NCBI GenBank assembly: GCA_013115135.1
Contig: JABANP010000042.1
Coordinates: forward strand, 124,001-188,000
DNA length: 64,000 bases
Direction: 5' to 3'
Source of the DNA: Perkinsus olseni
Lineage: Eukaryota; Perkinsozoa; Perkinsida; Perkinsidae
The notes beneath the pieces were generated by a model. It was not told the DNA's origin. It worked only from the letters and a program-made list of their open reading frames with translations, and did not search any database. The position numbers and the translations under genes were made by a program. Positions within the stretch are counted from its first letter, which is position 1. Each line of letters starts with the position of its first letter. This document shows positions 10,352-21,533 of the stretch, piece by piece.

Positions 10352-12858
10352 ATGGCTAACGAGGATTCACAGGGCAAATCGGGCGTTGGGCCCTTGCCAT
10401 CATCACCACTGGTCCGGGCGCTGGATGCCCTGGACCGCGGAGAGGGGCTGACGGTTGACGACGTGGTCTCCTGTAGCAAGCACTCGGCTGCTTTGTTCGA
10501 GGATGTCACCCCTTCACTGTCCCTGTATACGTGGGGAAAGACCACCAACCTAGCTCTAGGGTATGGCCAGTTCTCCCACAGTGCTGACCAGAACCGGGCA
10601 AGGCAAGTGGTGCTCCCTAAAGGGGAGGTGCCCTCCTGCATCTCCTGCAGTGCCTTCCACACAGTGTGCGTGTGCGAGTCGGGTCATGTCGCGGTCTGGG
10701 GCTTCGGTCAGGGCTACCGACTAGCCACGGGAGACGACCAGAGCCGGGTAGATCCCGTCCTGATCGATCCGGGACGGTTCTGTGGTGTCCCGATAACGAA
10801 GGCCTTGGCGTCTGTCGACAACTCTATGTTCCTCGATGCCGAGGGCCACACCTATTTGGTCGGCAGTAACAAGTTCGGTCAGTGTGGCCGGTCGCTGCAT
10901 TTGGACGTGTGCAAGACGCCCGCTATTGTGAAGCATTTTGTGAGCCCCTGTAGTGATATCGCCATTGGTGACAAGCACTGTCTTGCTGTGGATGCTGACA
11001 CCCACTTGGTCTGGGCCTGGGGCGACAATTCTGCCGGTCAGCTTGGCGTTGATTTCACCCAGGCCAGTGTAGAGCCGCAGATAGTCTCCCGACTGAAGGG
11101 GGTGGGTCGAGTGTTCGCCAATGGCACGCTTTCGGCTGCCCTCAGAGGGAACGGGTCGGAGCTCTATGTGTGGGGTGGTGGAGTGTGCCCCTTGCCGACA
11201 AGGGTTAGGGTGGAGGCCACCACCGAAGGGAAGGCTGGTGATGATGGTTGGACCGTGCAGGCCGTCAGTGGTGCTGTTTTTGTATCAATAGCGCTGCCTC
11301 GTGGGTCGAACCGTATAGTACTGTTATCGGCTGTGGGTGACCTCTATACCGTGGACCTGCCCACTGCGAAGGAATCCAAGCTTCAGGGTGGTCATTCGTT
11401 AGTGGCAAGATGCGCTCATCGCTTCGGGAGCTGACGTGACAGCTCATAGTGTCTGCATCTTCGGCGACCAATGCTTGGTCCAGATGGAAGACGGTCGGAT
11501 ACTCGCCAGTCGCCTGCGGGATTTGACCCAATGGGTGGACGTCGGAACAGAGGTAGGCGTTGGTCAGGCTGTAGCCATCAGTGGTTCACCCGGTCACGCC
11601 GTCGCTTTGGTCAAGGCCAATCTCCCCATTATCCCAAGGGAGTCGCCGGGTCGAGTACCGGGCTTGCAGGTATTGGCTCAGTGCCAGCTGGCTCGGTCTA
11701 GCATCGGTATCGGGTCAGCTCTGAAGGCCGCCAATGAGCTGTGTGTTGTGGACCCCCTCGCCTGTGGGTTTGTAAGGTTCCCTCTATTAGTTGACTACTG
11801 CCTTGTTACTTTACTGTGCAATATCCTGCTCTTGTACGCTAAGTCGCCTGATGTCGTGGTGAGGTTGTTGAAGTGTATCTCGCCTTTGCTGAAGCGCGTC
11901 GTGGAACGGCGAGAGAGAGGCGAGCTTTCTCTGTTCCACAGAGGACCGTTCGAGCGGCCAGCGGACATCCTAGGGGGCCTGCTTTCGAAGGAGGCTGTTG
12001 TTGAGCATATGGAACGCCATATGGCTGTGTCTCAAGGGGAGGAAATGGTTGCAGTGGAGGTGGCAGAGGAGAAGCCGGAGGAAAATAGACGGAGGACGAG
12101 TAGTGGGGTTGGAGGGTCGCTGGAGAGTCTGGAGATCCGGCAGCAGAAACGGCTTGATAAAGTCGTGAAACAACAAGAGGTGATAACGGTGGGTGTCAGG
12201 CGGGCGTCGGCTAGTGGCAGCCATCAGTGGAAGGAAGTCCAGTCGACGGCGCATGCGAAATCACCGAGAGCGATTCATCCAGTGGCTCCAACCGCTCCTC
12301 CGGGCTCAACCCGATCCTGTAGTGCTGTCGCCTCGTCAGCGTACTGTTAGTGATGTGTCCGACTCCGGCCCGCAGCCCCGCACACCGACCTTGGGTGACT
12401 TCATCTTTGCTGGCACGAGAATCTCCCAGGCCCAGGCTCGGTCGTGCCCGTGGGCCAGTCCTCCGAAACAGCGGAGCGAGAAACGGTTGTCGGAGGTGAT
12501 CGAAGAGCAGCGGGCCAGCAGCAGTTCATCGTCGTCCTCGAGCTCTCGACCGAACGATCGCTGTTCTTGGGGGATGGATGTGACGCCTGGCGTTAGACGG
12601 CCGAGCGCGTTGGCTGCTGTGATGGAGGAGGAGAGGGCAGCGCAGGAGGCTGTGCGGTTAGTGGAAGAATTTGAGAGGAGCGAGAGGGAGGCCAGGCGGC
12701 TGGCAGCTCTGGAGGAGGCTGCGGCCGTGCGGGAACAACCCCATCGGCCCCGGCCGCGGCATCATCACGACCAGGGTGACCATAGACGGCACGGCAAGGG
12801 GAAAGGGCAAGGGCCGTGGGAAGGGCAGATGGTCCGGCAATCCACTGGCGGCCACTGA
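10352..12858 (+). CDS. RCC1-repeat protein with IBtk-like C-terminal motif
   Basis: The ATG at 10352 opens a long first exon. RCC1 (beta-propeller) repeats are seen as LYTWGKTTNLALGYG, VAVWGFGQGYRLATGD, TYLVGSNKFGQCG, VWAWGDNSAGQLG and ELYVWGGG, each with the usual W-G and gap-Gly pattern. Later come a hydrophobic helical stretch (LVTLLCNILLLYAKS) and a Ser-rich region, then TLGDFI and CPWASPPKQRSEKRLSEVIEEQ. The last resembles the short Trp-containing motif near the C terminus of IBtk-type RCC1 proteins. It ends with Glu/Arg-rich coiled coil and a basic tail. By family, RCC1 propellers bind GTPases, chromatin or ubiquitin ligases; which applies here is unknown. The coding phase changes near 11405 (inside a repeat) and near 12330 (at a CCC run) without a plausible intron, so both look like single-base indels. 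Confidence 0.7.
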
Positions 12859-12956
12859 GAGAGTTTGAAAACACTTGTTCGTACATTTATAAGCACCATT
12901 TCCTCAGTGTTGTGGTTGTGCTGCTTTGACGTGTGGACTCTGCTGTTTAGTACCAT

Positions 12957-14719
12957 ATGACTTCTCACTATCAACCCTTTCATTATGCCACCGGTCTGCC
13001 TCCTACCACTCAGTTCGGCAAGGGAAGTAGCAGACGGAAGACGACCTCCCACCGTAGACCTCCCCGATCGGTCATGCTCATGGCCACGGACTTCACCCCG
13101 ATGACCATCAACGGCAAAGGGATACAGGTCCTCACCTATGCCGAAGCGGAGGAGCTCAGCCGGACGGTCCTGCTGACCAACATGCCTTCACCCGCGAACA
13201 CTGGAGGGGTATCGGATCTGGAGGCGTTAGAAGCGATTGCTGTGGAATTTTATTCCAATTGGTTGGGTACGTACGGCCCGATAACGAAGGTAGTAGGAGT
13301 GGGGTGTCGCGGTGGTGATGACTTCTCCGCCCAGGTCGAACTGTGTGACCCTCCCGGCTCTCTAGTATGCATATTCGCTCACCGGGATGCTGCTCTGATG
13401 TCTGTTGCGGCCATGCATCAGAGTCGCCCGGTGGTGGCTGGGTCCAGGGGGAATGCTCGTGACGGGCAGGTGGGGTCAGCCTTGGGTTGGTCACCTTCAC
13501 AGTGTCGGAGCAGGTCATCGCGACACTGGCGTCTAACAGGCGTGAGTTGCATACTGTTGACGGCCGCCGGGTGAGCGAGGGTGCTTTGTGCTGAGGGGCA
13601 TGGCCGCTTGTAGATATACTCCGTACGAGGGCATGCTTCCCTTCACAACTACCAATGGCCAGCTCGTCCGACACTCGAGTGGCTGTGGCCATCTGCCTCA
13701 AGAACTTGCCACCACAGTCCTCCCGAGAGGAAGTTTATGCTACCATCAGCCGCTTTTCGAGGGTAGGCTTCCACGTAGTAATCTGGTCGTCTCGCGGCTC
13801 CACTTCAGTCGGTGTATATCCCTCCTGAAGCACAAGGGGCAGGCCGACTGCTATGCTACTTCCGTAGCTCTGGTGAAGCTCATCTCTTCATGACAGCAGT
13901 TAACTACGCGTGTGGTGATGGTCCTGTGTACTTGGCCGAGGAGACATACCGCAACTTTGTAGAATCGTAGCGGTCGGTGGCCTCTGAAGAATTCTGCCAC
14001 CAGGTACCAAGGAGCTGGATCGTGGCGAGAGTCTACGCTCACAAGCTCAAAGGCAGCCAGAACAAAAGTACAGAGTTTCTCGAGAGTACGTGTTGAAGGC
14101 CCGAAGATGGCAGCGTTGCTTCGTCAGAGTCAGCGTCCATCGCTCCGCTGCTGTCGACTGCTCGGAATCATTATCGGGCGTTGGATGTGCTGCTGAACAT
14201 AGCGCGAGAGAGGCTGGAAGCCGATGGGGCCTCCAATACGGACAGCATATGCACTAATGATGGCAGCAGTACCAATAGGAGCAGTTGTGCCGAAAGTAGG
14301 TTGCGGGGATCGAACCTGTGCGGGATAGTAGTACTGGGGTTATCAGGTGTCCGCTGCCCTCCCAGCTCTACTCGCTCATCTCCTCGGCCGGCGCCGCTGC
14401 TCGTCCCACCCGCAGCATTTCAGGACCCGATCGGCAACTGTCTAGTGTTCAACGTAGTGGCTCTCTCCCGCTACCATCGACCTCCTCACCGCCACCGCCG
14501 CTCTCAGCCCTTTGCCCTACACGCACTACGAAGGGCTTACGAGATGCTGGCGGGATGGTACCCGCCGGGCTCCTTAACTTTGCCCAAGCCAGACTCGTCT
14601 GGCAGATATCATCATCAACAGCAACTACGGTACTGGCTTACGGCGGGGGAGGACAGCTCATCTCTCAGTTCAGGCCGCCGAATCATCTTCATGACGATGG
14701 TCACTACAAGTTGCCGTAG
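12957..14719 (+). CDS. RNA-recognition-motif (RRM) protein
   Basis: The ATG at 12957 (MTSHYQPFHYATG) starts about 100 bp after the previous stop. The first exon has an RRM-like half with RNP2-type TVLLTNMP and YGPITKVVGVG. After an intron ending GGTCAG near 13480 comes FTVSEQVIATLASNRREL, completing the domain. A second, clearer RRM follows: AVAICLKNLPPQSSREEV (RNP2 and helix 1), an intron GTAGGC...TTCAG (about 13760-13808), then GRLLCYFRSSGEAHLF (RNP1 strand) ending near 13965. Further exons appear to continue the protein: a basic stretch, LDVLLNIARERLEAD, and a Ser/Pro-rich tail ending at TAG 14717-14719. The stop at 13968-13970 is an alternative end if the following intron is not used. The product should bind single-stranded RNA; its pathway cannot be told. 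Confidence 0.65.
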
Positions 14720-14917
14720 GTTGGCTGTTGAAGTTGTTGTTGAGTATCATCTATTATCATGGCCTCAGTATGGTATATAACCATTGCAACTTTTTAATGG
14801 AAACGCTGCCGGGTTCGAACTAATTAACGCGTTTCAGCTTCTCCGCCCTGGTCTTGTGTTCGTCACCCGTCCACCACCGAAGTGCTCTGTAGGCGCGATT
14901 CTTTGCTTGCTACTATC

Positions 14918-17095
14918 ATGACGAAGGTTCCCGAGGTCGACGTGAGGGCAGTGTGAGGTCCCTTCCCATTCGGGCCCCTAGTGATATTCTTCCCTCTGCA
15001 GGGACTCTCCGATCCGCGACATCTGCACGACGCGCATCTGCTGCATCGGAGCAGGCTACGTGGGAGGGCCGACGATGGCCATGATAGCTCACAAGTGCCC
15101 CCACATACAGGTACTAGGCCCTCTACACTTCTATGCAGCACATAGTTCTCAGGTGTGCGTGGTGGATCTATCGGAGTCTCGCATTGCCGCCTGGAACTCC
15201 GACCGTCTGCCCATCTACGAGCCGGGCCTGGCTGAGGTGGCGCTGGTCTTCCCCTGTGTTGGGTTCGGAGGTCTCCTGCTTGTGTTAGATCGTGAAGGAA
15301 TGCCGGGGTCGCAACCTGCACTTTTCGACCAACGTTGCTGCTGCCATCGCTGACTGTGATATTATATTCGTATCGGTGAACACTCCAACCAAGTAGGCTG
15401 ATGGCCGATACCGTCGGGCTGGACCACTGATGTGGGCAGGAAGCAAGGCCAAGGGGCGGGACGAGCGGCGAATCTGGCACCGTGGGAGGGAGCTGGCAGG
15501 ACGATAGCAGCTCACTCGAGGGGTCCTAAGATTATCATCGAGAAGAGCACGGTAGGACCCTGACGGCCATTACGAGATCCCAATGCGGAGCAGGTACCAG
15601 TAAGAACGGCTGCTGCGCTGCAGAGGGTCCTGGACGGCCAAGGCACCTCGCAAAAGTATGTCATACTGAGCAACCCAGAGTTCCTTGCCGAGGGGACAGC
15701 TATGTCGGACCTTGCCAATCCAGACCGGGTAAGGCGAGGACCACCCTGAGTCCTGGCTTTACTCTCTCTGCAGGTTCTCATTGGCGGTCCCCAGAACACT
15801 GATGGCCGCTTTGCCATCGACGTTGTAGTGGGAGTCTACGCCTGCTGGGTGCCGCGTGAGCGCATCATCACCACCAACCTGTGGTCCAGCGAGCTCTCCA
15901 AGTTGGTCGCCAACGCCTTCCTTGCCCAGAGGGTCTCAAGTAGCCTACTTGCTGCGTAAATGACGGTCGTAGGAGTTACGTAATGGCAGGTATTAACGCG
16001 ATATCGATGCTGTGTGAGAAGACCGGAGCTGATGTGAACGAAGTCGCTCATGCCATAGGTCGCTGCCGCAGGCCTGGCCGCCACCGTCCGGCTATGCTCA
16101 CTGTCAGGCACTGACTCCCGCATCGGACCGAAGTTCCTCAATGCCTCGGTCGGGTTTGGTGGATCGTGCTTCCAGAAGGACATCCTCAACTTAGTGTGGG
16201 CATGGCTGTTTGTTTCTCCGCCTTTGGGAGATCGGCAAGGCAGGTATCTTTGTGAGCAGTTCAACCTCCCCGAGGTGGCAAGATACTGGCGGCAAGTAGT
16301 CGAGATGAACGACCTCCAGAAGACCCACTTTGTGAGTCGGAGCGTCCTCTCATTACTAAGTCGTGGCTGGCAGGTTCAAACGATTATCAATTCCATGTTC
16401 AACACCGTGCAGGGTAAGAAAATCTGCATCCTGGGCTTCGCCTTCAAGAAGGTGAGTCCGGCGGATCCCAGCGTCGCATCGTTGCCGAACGATCCACGAC
16501 AGGACACTGGCGATACCCGCGAGACGGCTGCCCTGTCCGTGTGTGCCCAGCTGATGCACGATGGAGCGGTACTGCATGTCTACGACCCCCAGGTCACTCG
16601 AGAGCAGGTGATGGCCCGTGACTGCTGTGGAGACGCTACCACTGTTGTCAGGCCTTGCTCGAGTTCTCGGACCACGACATGTCCTTCGACTTCGACAAGC
16701 AGTTCGTGACTGCTGCTGATCCATCCAGTGCTGCTAGGGACTCCCATGCGATTGTTGTGCTCACTGAATGGGACATGTACTAGGGCCACCACTCACAGGC
16801 CGACTGATGATCAGCAATGGTCGTGGTACAGGTTCAAGGACCTCCCTTATGAGGAGTACTTCAAGACAATGATCAAACCTGCATTCATTTTCGACGGCAG
16901 AAACATACTCAACCACCAGAAGTGAGCAAGAGCAGCTGTGAATAGGTGGATGGATGGTATCCTTCTTTCAGTTTGATCCAGACTGGCTTCGAGGTCCACG
17001 CGATCGGAAAGGCGTTGAGGAATCGTGGCTTCTCCAAGGGCCACTACATGGCGACCCCTCGCTCCGTTACGGACTCGCCCGAGCTGGGCATGTGA
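14918..17095 (+). CDS. ugdh: UDP-glucose 6-dehydrogenase
   Basis: This enzyme oxidises UDP-glucose to UDP-glucuronate with 2 NAD+, in the cytosol, feeding glucuronate- and xylose-containing glycans. From ATG 14918 about a dozen GT-AG introns of roughly 40-55 nt can be removed with full frame continuity. Visible landmarks in order: the Rossmann motif [86 protein letters not shown], the catalytic cysteine in [40 protein letters not shown] and [11 protein letters not shown]. The C terminus ends at TGA 17093-17095. The length (about 460 residues) and all active-site blocks are as expected for the eukaryotic enzyme, and no frame break was found, unlike several neighbours. A TATATAA sequence lies about 145 bp upstream, near 14774. 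Confidence 0.93.
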
Positions 17096-17398
17096 TATCC
17101 CCTATGGGGACTGTCTTGAATGAGACTTTTGAAGAGGCCTTCCTTTGACCTCCTTTGCAAGTATGTCAATCCACGTTATGGATCATCATGTCGTTAATAC
17201 GCCCAGTGTTGAGTTCTGAGTATTGCTTGGCTACGCTCTGGTTCACATCACACGCTATCAGAGACACTTGAGCAGTCGTGGAGGGTGCGACGGAGCATCT
17301 ATCCTGAGGGCGCGCGCAAATCGATCACGTGATCGATTTGTCTCCGGCCAGCTACTTGCGCCCGTCTAGACCCCATCGACATCCATCCACGCCTCATC
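17096..17398. promoter_or_regulatory. promoter/5' region of ribosomal protein S11, with 24-bp palindrome
   Basis: A 300-bp gap between the UDP-glucose dehydrogenase stop and the ribosomal-protein start. It holds the perfect 24-bp palindrome CAAATCGATCACGTGATCGATTTG (sequence spans 17317-17340), centred on an E-box-like CACGTG and about 60 bp before the start codon. A role as a dimeric activator site for this highly expressed gene is an inference from position and symmetry. Confidence 0.5.
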
Positions 17399-18170
17399 AT
17401 GGCCGATCAGGTACTAGTCGGGTAGCGTTGTGGTGGATTGCCTGTTACTACTGTTGTCTTCGTGTGACCCTCCGCTAGAGTCTTTGTGAATTCGCCGTAC
17501 TTCTGCGTGTATTCTACCGGTGCTATTGGCCGATGATAGGCTTGCCTTACGAATCGAAGTGAATGCCTCGTAGAAGGTTCTTGCTGGATGATGAGCGTAT
17601 TATTGGTGGTCTTTATTTCAGCACGAGAAGGCTTTCCAGAAGCAGGACGCTGTCTTCCTCGGAAACAAGAGGGCCCTCAAGACCAAGAAGGGTCTTCGCT
17701 GGTTCAAGAACGTCGGTCTTGGTTTCCAGACCCCTAAGGAGGCCATTGAGGGAACTTACATCGACAAGAAGTGCCCCTTCACCGGCAACGTCAGCATCCG
17801 TGGCCGTATCTTCCGCGGTATGGTGATCTCCAACAAGATGGAGAGGACTATTGTTGTTCGTCGCCATTATCTTCATTACATCAAGAAGTACAACCGTTTC
17901 GAGAAGAGGCACAGCAACACCGCCGTGCATTGCAGGTAGTACCAGGGATACATCACACAACGCTTCTGTAGGCTCGTAGCCGTTTGAGTGTCATGGGAAG
18001 TACTGAGTGTAGTGGTGTATGTTTTCAGTCCCTGCTTCGAGGCCAAGGAAGGTGATATCGTGACCTGCGGTCAGTGCCGCCCTCTTAGCAAGACCGTGCG
18101 TTTCAACGTGTTGAAGCTCGAGAAGAACCAGATCTTCGGTACCGCCAAGAAGCAGTTCCGTCTCTTCTAA
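17399..18170 (+). CDS. rps11: 40S ribosomal protein S11 (uS17)
   Basis: A component of the small ribosomal subunit that binds 18S rRNA. Exon 1 is only 12 nt (ATG 17399, MADQ). After an intron of about 211 nt, exon 2 (17622-17935) gives [55 protein letters not shown] and [20 protein letters not shown]. After a 93-nt intron, exon 3 (18029-18170) gives [19 protein letters not shown] and ends QFRLF-TAA. These match eukaryotic uS17 throughout. The protein has about 155 residues, normal for the family. The introns are longer than those in neighbouring genes, and the tiny first exon is typical of ribosomal protein genes. Codon use is visibly biased (AAG, GGT, CGT), fitting high expression. Confidence 0.95.
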
Positions 18171-18540
18171 AAAGCTGATACTCTTAGCTGGAATGAAGGC
18201 CGATGGATGATGGTCTGGGAAGATAGCTTCTTTCCGATTTAACAGTCTCTTTGTGTTGTAGTTCACAACGGTGGGCAGAGAGGGAGGATAATTGAGAGGA
18301 TTTCCTTATCAGAGATCGATGAAGCTCCGTTCGTGTATTGGATAACACACGCCATGATTTCCTTGTTGCTGTCGGTAGTGAATCGAAGTGCACAGGTTTT
18401 GTACTCTGGGGGTAACTGATTGATGAGTTTCCTGTGAAGGTTACATACTTGCCCGCACGTCTTTGCGGTATAGGTAACTCAATACTCTGGTTGATGGCAT
18501 GTGAACACTTTAGTCAGGAAACATGAGGGCGCCAACTTTA
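18171..18540. other. convergent 3' region
   Basis: About 370 bp between the stop of ribosomal protein S11 (+) and the stop of the membrane protein gene (-). It should hold both 3' UTRs. No coding or RNA feature was seen. Confidence 0.4.
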
Positions 18541-21231
18541 TCACAGCAGAATTGCAGGTCCGGCTACCCAGCCGCAGAAGTCACGTTGGCTTATCCCCAG
18601 ACGGCCTTCATTGCACAGTGCGTTGAGAACGAAGGTGAGCTCGTCAGGTCGGAAGGATATGCCAGCGACTTGACCTGAAGGGCCCATGACCACTCCTCGA
18701 GACACTCGAGAGTACCACTGAGGAGGTCGAATTCCTCAGCGGTCATCCCTTCTTGGGGGCTTGATCTGGCGTAGGAGTTGAACATCTGCTCGCTGTTGGC
18801 ATTCTACCGGCGGATTTGCTGTCGGACCTGGCGTAGTGAGTGGTGTGGGCTATGACGGGGGACCGTACTCGATCGAGCTTCCGTGACTTCATAGCTCCCA
18901 TGACGGTGGCAAAGACTCCGATGAGGAATACGTAGAAACCGAGGAGAACTGCGCCGAGGTACCTACACGCGGTGATAGCGAGCGCGGACGGCTGCGTGAA
19001 GCGCATACCAAATCTGATTGTCCCAAAGTGTTGCAAACGTCATCGTACCCAGAAAGATGTACCAGATGCCTCTACCGGTGAAGCGAGTCAGAAAAGCGAA
19101 GTATTTGACGATGAAGGCCTGGCATGCACGCTGGGGAGTAGTCGTTCGCTCGCTGCCCTCACCTGGGCCTCCACGATGCCCTTGAACCGCACTGGGGCGT
19201 CGAGGAACATCATTTTGGTTCCGAAGAGAAGGAGGTAGATGCAGTCAACGAGGTCGAATGGGGCTATCTCGGTCAGGAACACCTTCGATGATACTCGAAG
19301 CTCGGTTGCCAGAGAGGGTGTTTACTTCGATGGTCGAGATGACACTGGCGGCGACGACACAGCAAGCAGCTGAGAAAAAGATTATGTCCATCGTCATTGA
19401 CATCTGGGATGCCTGAGCCTTCCATGCGGCCACGGTGCTGACCACGTGTTGTGCGCCTGATCGGCAGCCACGGACGCAGGGAAGGCAGCGTCTCGCGGCC
19501 TACCCCCTTCGAGGTCTACACGACGGAAGCCTTGGGCGAAAGGATTGGACGGACGACTCATTGAAGAGGGAAAATCCTCGACTGATACCGTGATATCACT
19601 TACCGAACTAAACAGCAGTATTATCAACAACAGTTGTCACTGCAAACAACACTCGTCAATTTACCATGGAGTTACCTGGGGACTGATCCATGGCTGAACG
19701 TCTATACGCCGTCGAGGCTCACCTCCGAGATGCTGTATTTGAGCCTGCAGCTGGTCGATCTGCGCTTGCTTCCTCTCCTTCCTCTCATTGTACTGTCGAG
19801 GGGCGATGTCCAACCGGTGCATCAAGTTGACCACGCGGTCTCGATGGCCCTGCAAAGACAAGCGGACTGGTCTCTTAAGAGTCCTGCAGAAGGGAAGGTG
19901 ACGACGCGTACCCGCGCAATGTTCTGAGTTCTCGTCAATCGAGTCCTCTGTTGATGCTCAATCATTCGCATGTCATGCTTGGCCATGATCCGTGTATGCA
20001 GTAGCCGTTCCAGCTCCAGTAGATGACCGTCACCCAAGTGCTTGCAGCACAGTAGGCCGACCAATAAGACTATCGTGGTGATGAACCTCTGCACCTACTC
20101 GAACAGGGGCGTCGGGCGACGAGCGCAATGCGGTCGGCTGAAGCGTTACCGAGAAATGCTTAGTATTGGAGACCTCTGCCGACCGGGCCTTGGATCCTCG
20201 TATCGAGGGTGACAGAGGGCAAGAAGTCATTACAACTGCCCAGAACCCCCAACTTAGGGCGTCTAATTGACGAACGCAGAGCAACTGCTACTGGAGTTTA
20301 TAACAACCATAACACCACGTCGTCATGCAGCATTAGAGAAGCCCATGCTAAACATGGCTACTCTGTGTGGTATCTCTTCATCGCCTTGAGTTGGGCCCGT
20401 AGAGCAGCCTCCTGTTGTTGCAATGGCTGCAAGGCACCTTCATACTCCTTCTGATAGGCATCAAGAGCTGCTCGGATGCGAACTTCTTCTTGCCTGTCTC
20501 TCTGACAAGGACGAAAGAGTACATCCACTAGGGAGGTCCTCCTGCATTCGTGCCATAACCGACATATACCGGATGACAGCGAGGGGTAATTTAGAGTCCA
20601 ACACCGTCATCGGCTTTGTACTCTACTCGATGAGCAGACACGATAAGGACGAGCCTACGCCGATGCCAGTGAGATGCGAAATGCAGCCGCGGAGTGGGAG
20701 AAGGCGGATGGATGTTACCTCGATCTCAAGCTGCAGTTGAGCATCCCGAGCCTTGAGGGAGGTAACCGAAGCGGTGACATCTTCGAACTCTCGGACGTGG
20801 GGGATGATTTGATTCCGCATGGAGCGGTCGTGCAACCAAATAACGCAGAGGTAGCCAATGATTGATAACAGTAATATGACGTTCAATCCATAATGGACCT
20901 GAGCCACAGAAGAGTTGACGCCGCGCAGTGCTGCGATAGTGTTCGGGCCAACATCAGCGTCACCAACCGCCACTGCTGGTCGCAGCGTGCTCGGCTCGCG
21001 AGAACAAGCACTGAAGTTCTAACTTGAGCATTCTCCACTCACCTTTCGAAGTACCGTGAACTTCTCGTTCCCTGGCTCCGATAATGACAGTAGACCATCC
21101 CGAGGCACTGCAGGCTTCAACGGAGGTTGCACCAACAAGTCATTGCCGAAACTGGAGGCCCGTCTCCGCGCTCCCTCCAGGATCGTCTCCAAAGATTCTC
21201 CTGACGGCGACCGGAAGGGCTCAACGTACAT
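18541..21231 (-). CDS. multi-pass membrane/coiled-coil protein with COPI-associated-like domain
   Basis: Read on the minus strand from ATG 21231 (MYVEPFRSPSGESL) to TGA at 18541-18543. The N-terminal exon is followed by a membrane helix (LNVILLLSIIGYLCVIWL) and coiled coil (SLKARDAQLQLEIE; RIRAALDAYQKEYEGAL; QQQEAALRAQLKAMK). Further exons give more coiled coil (HLLELERLLHTRIMAKHD; KQAQIDQLQAQIQHLGG). The C-terminal part has several membrane helices (MTMDIIFFSAACCVVAAS; FDLVDCIYLLLFGTKMMFLD; FTGRGIWYIFLGTMTFATLW; YLGAVLLGFYVFLIGVFATV), then MTAEEFDLLSG and ALCNEGRLGISQRDFCGWV. The GRGIWYIFLGT segment with flanking helices resembles COPI-associated membrane proteins of the Golgi, and the tail looks like a degenerate EF-hand pair. 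Whether the two halves form one gene or two is uncertain; a break, if any, lies near 20.1-20.35 kb. Confidence 0.5.
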
Positions 21232-21533
21232 AGTAAAACAGCCCGGAAGTAACTAGTAACAAGCGAGGATCGATCGGACACGTCATCCGACTCCTTGGGC
21301 CCCATCCAGGCAGCTGAACACTTTCAAATACTGTGGCACCGCAGTAAGACGTGCAGGCGTGCAATGGGTGAGGGCGCGCGCTTTTTACATGAAATTGCTG
21401 CTGACTGAGCGCGTTGAAGCACGCAGGCGTCTCGCGCGGGCTGGCTGCAAGGGTGCGGTGGTTTGGGGGAATGGTAAGTAATAGTCTGATGTAGGCTTGC
21501 TTAGGCGATTACCATTTATCTACTTTTTTTGCT
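21232..21533. promoter_or_regulatory. divergent promoter region
   Basis: About 300 bp between the start codons of a - strand membrane protein gene and a + strand low-complexity protein gene, so it must serve both. It includes GGGCGCGCGC and a T-rich run before ATG 21534. No specific site can be named. Confidence 0.35.
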
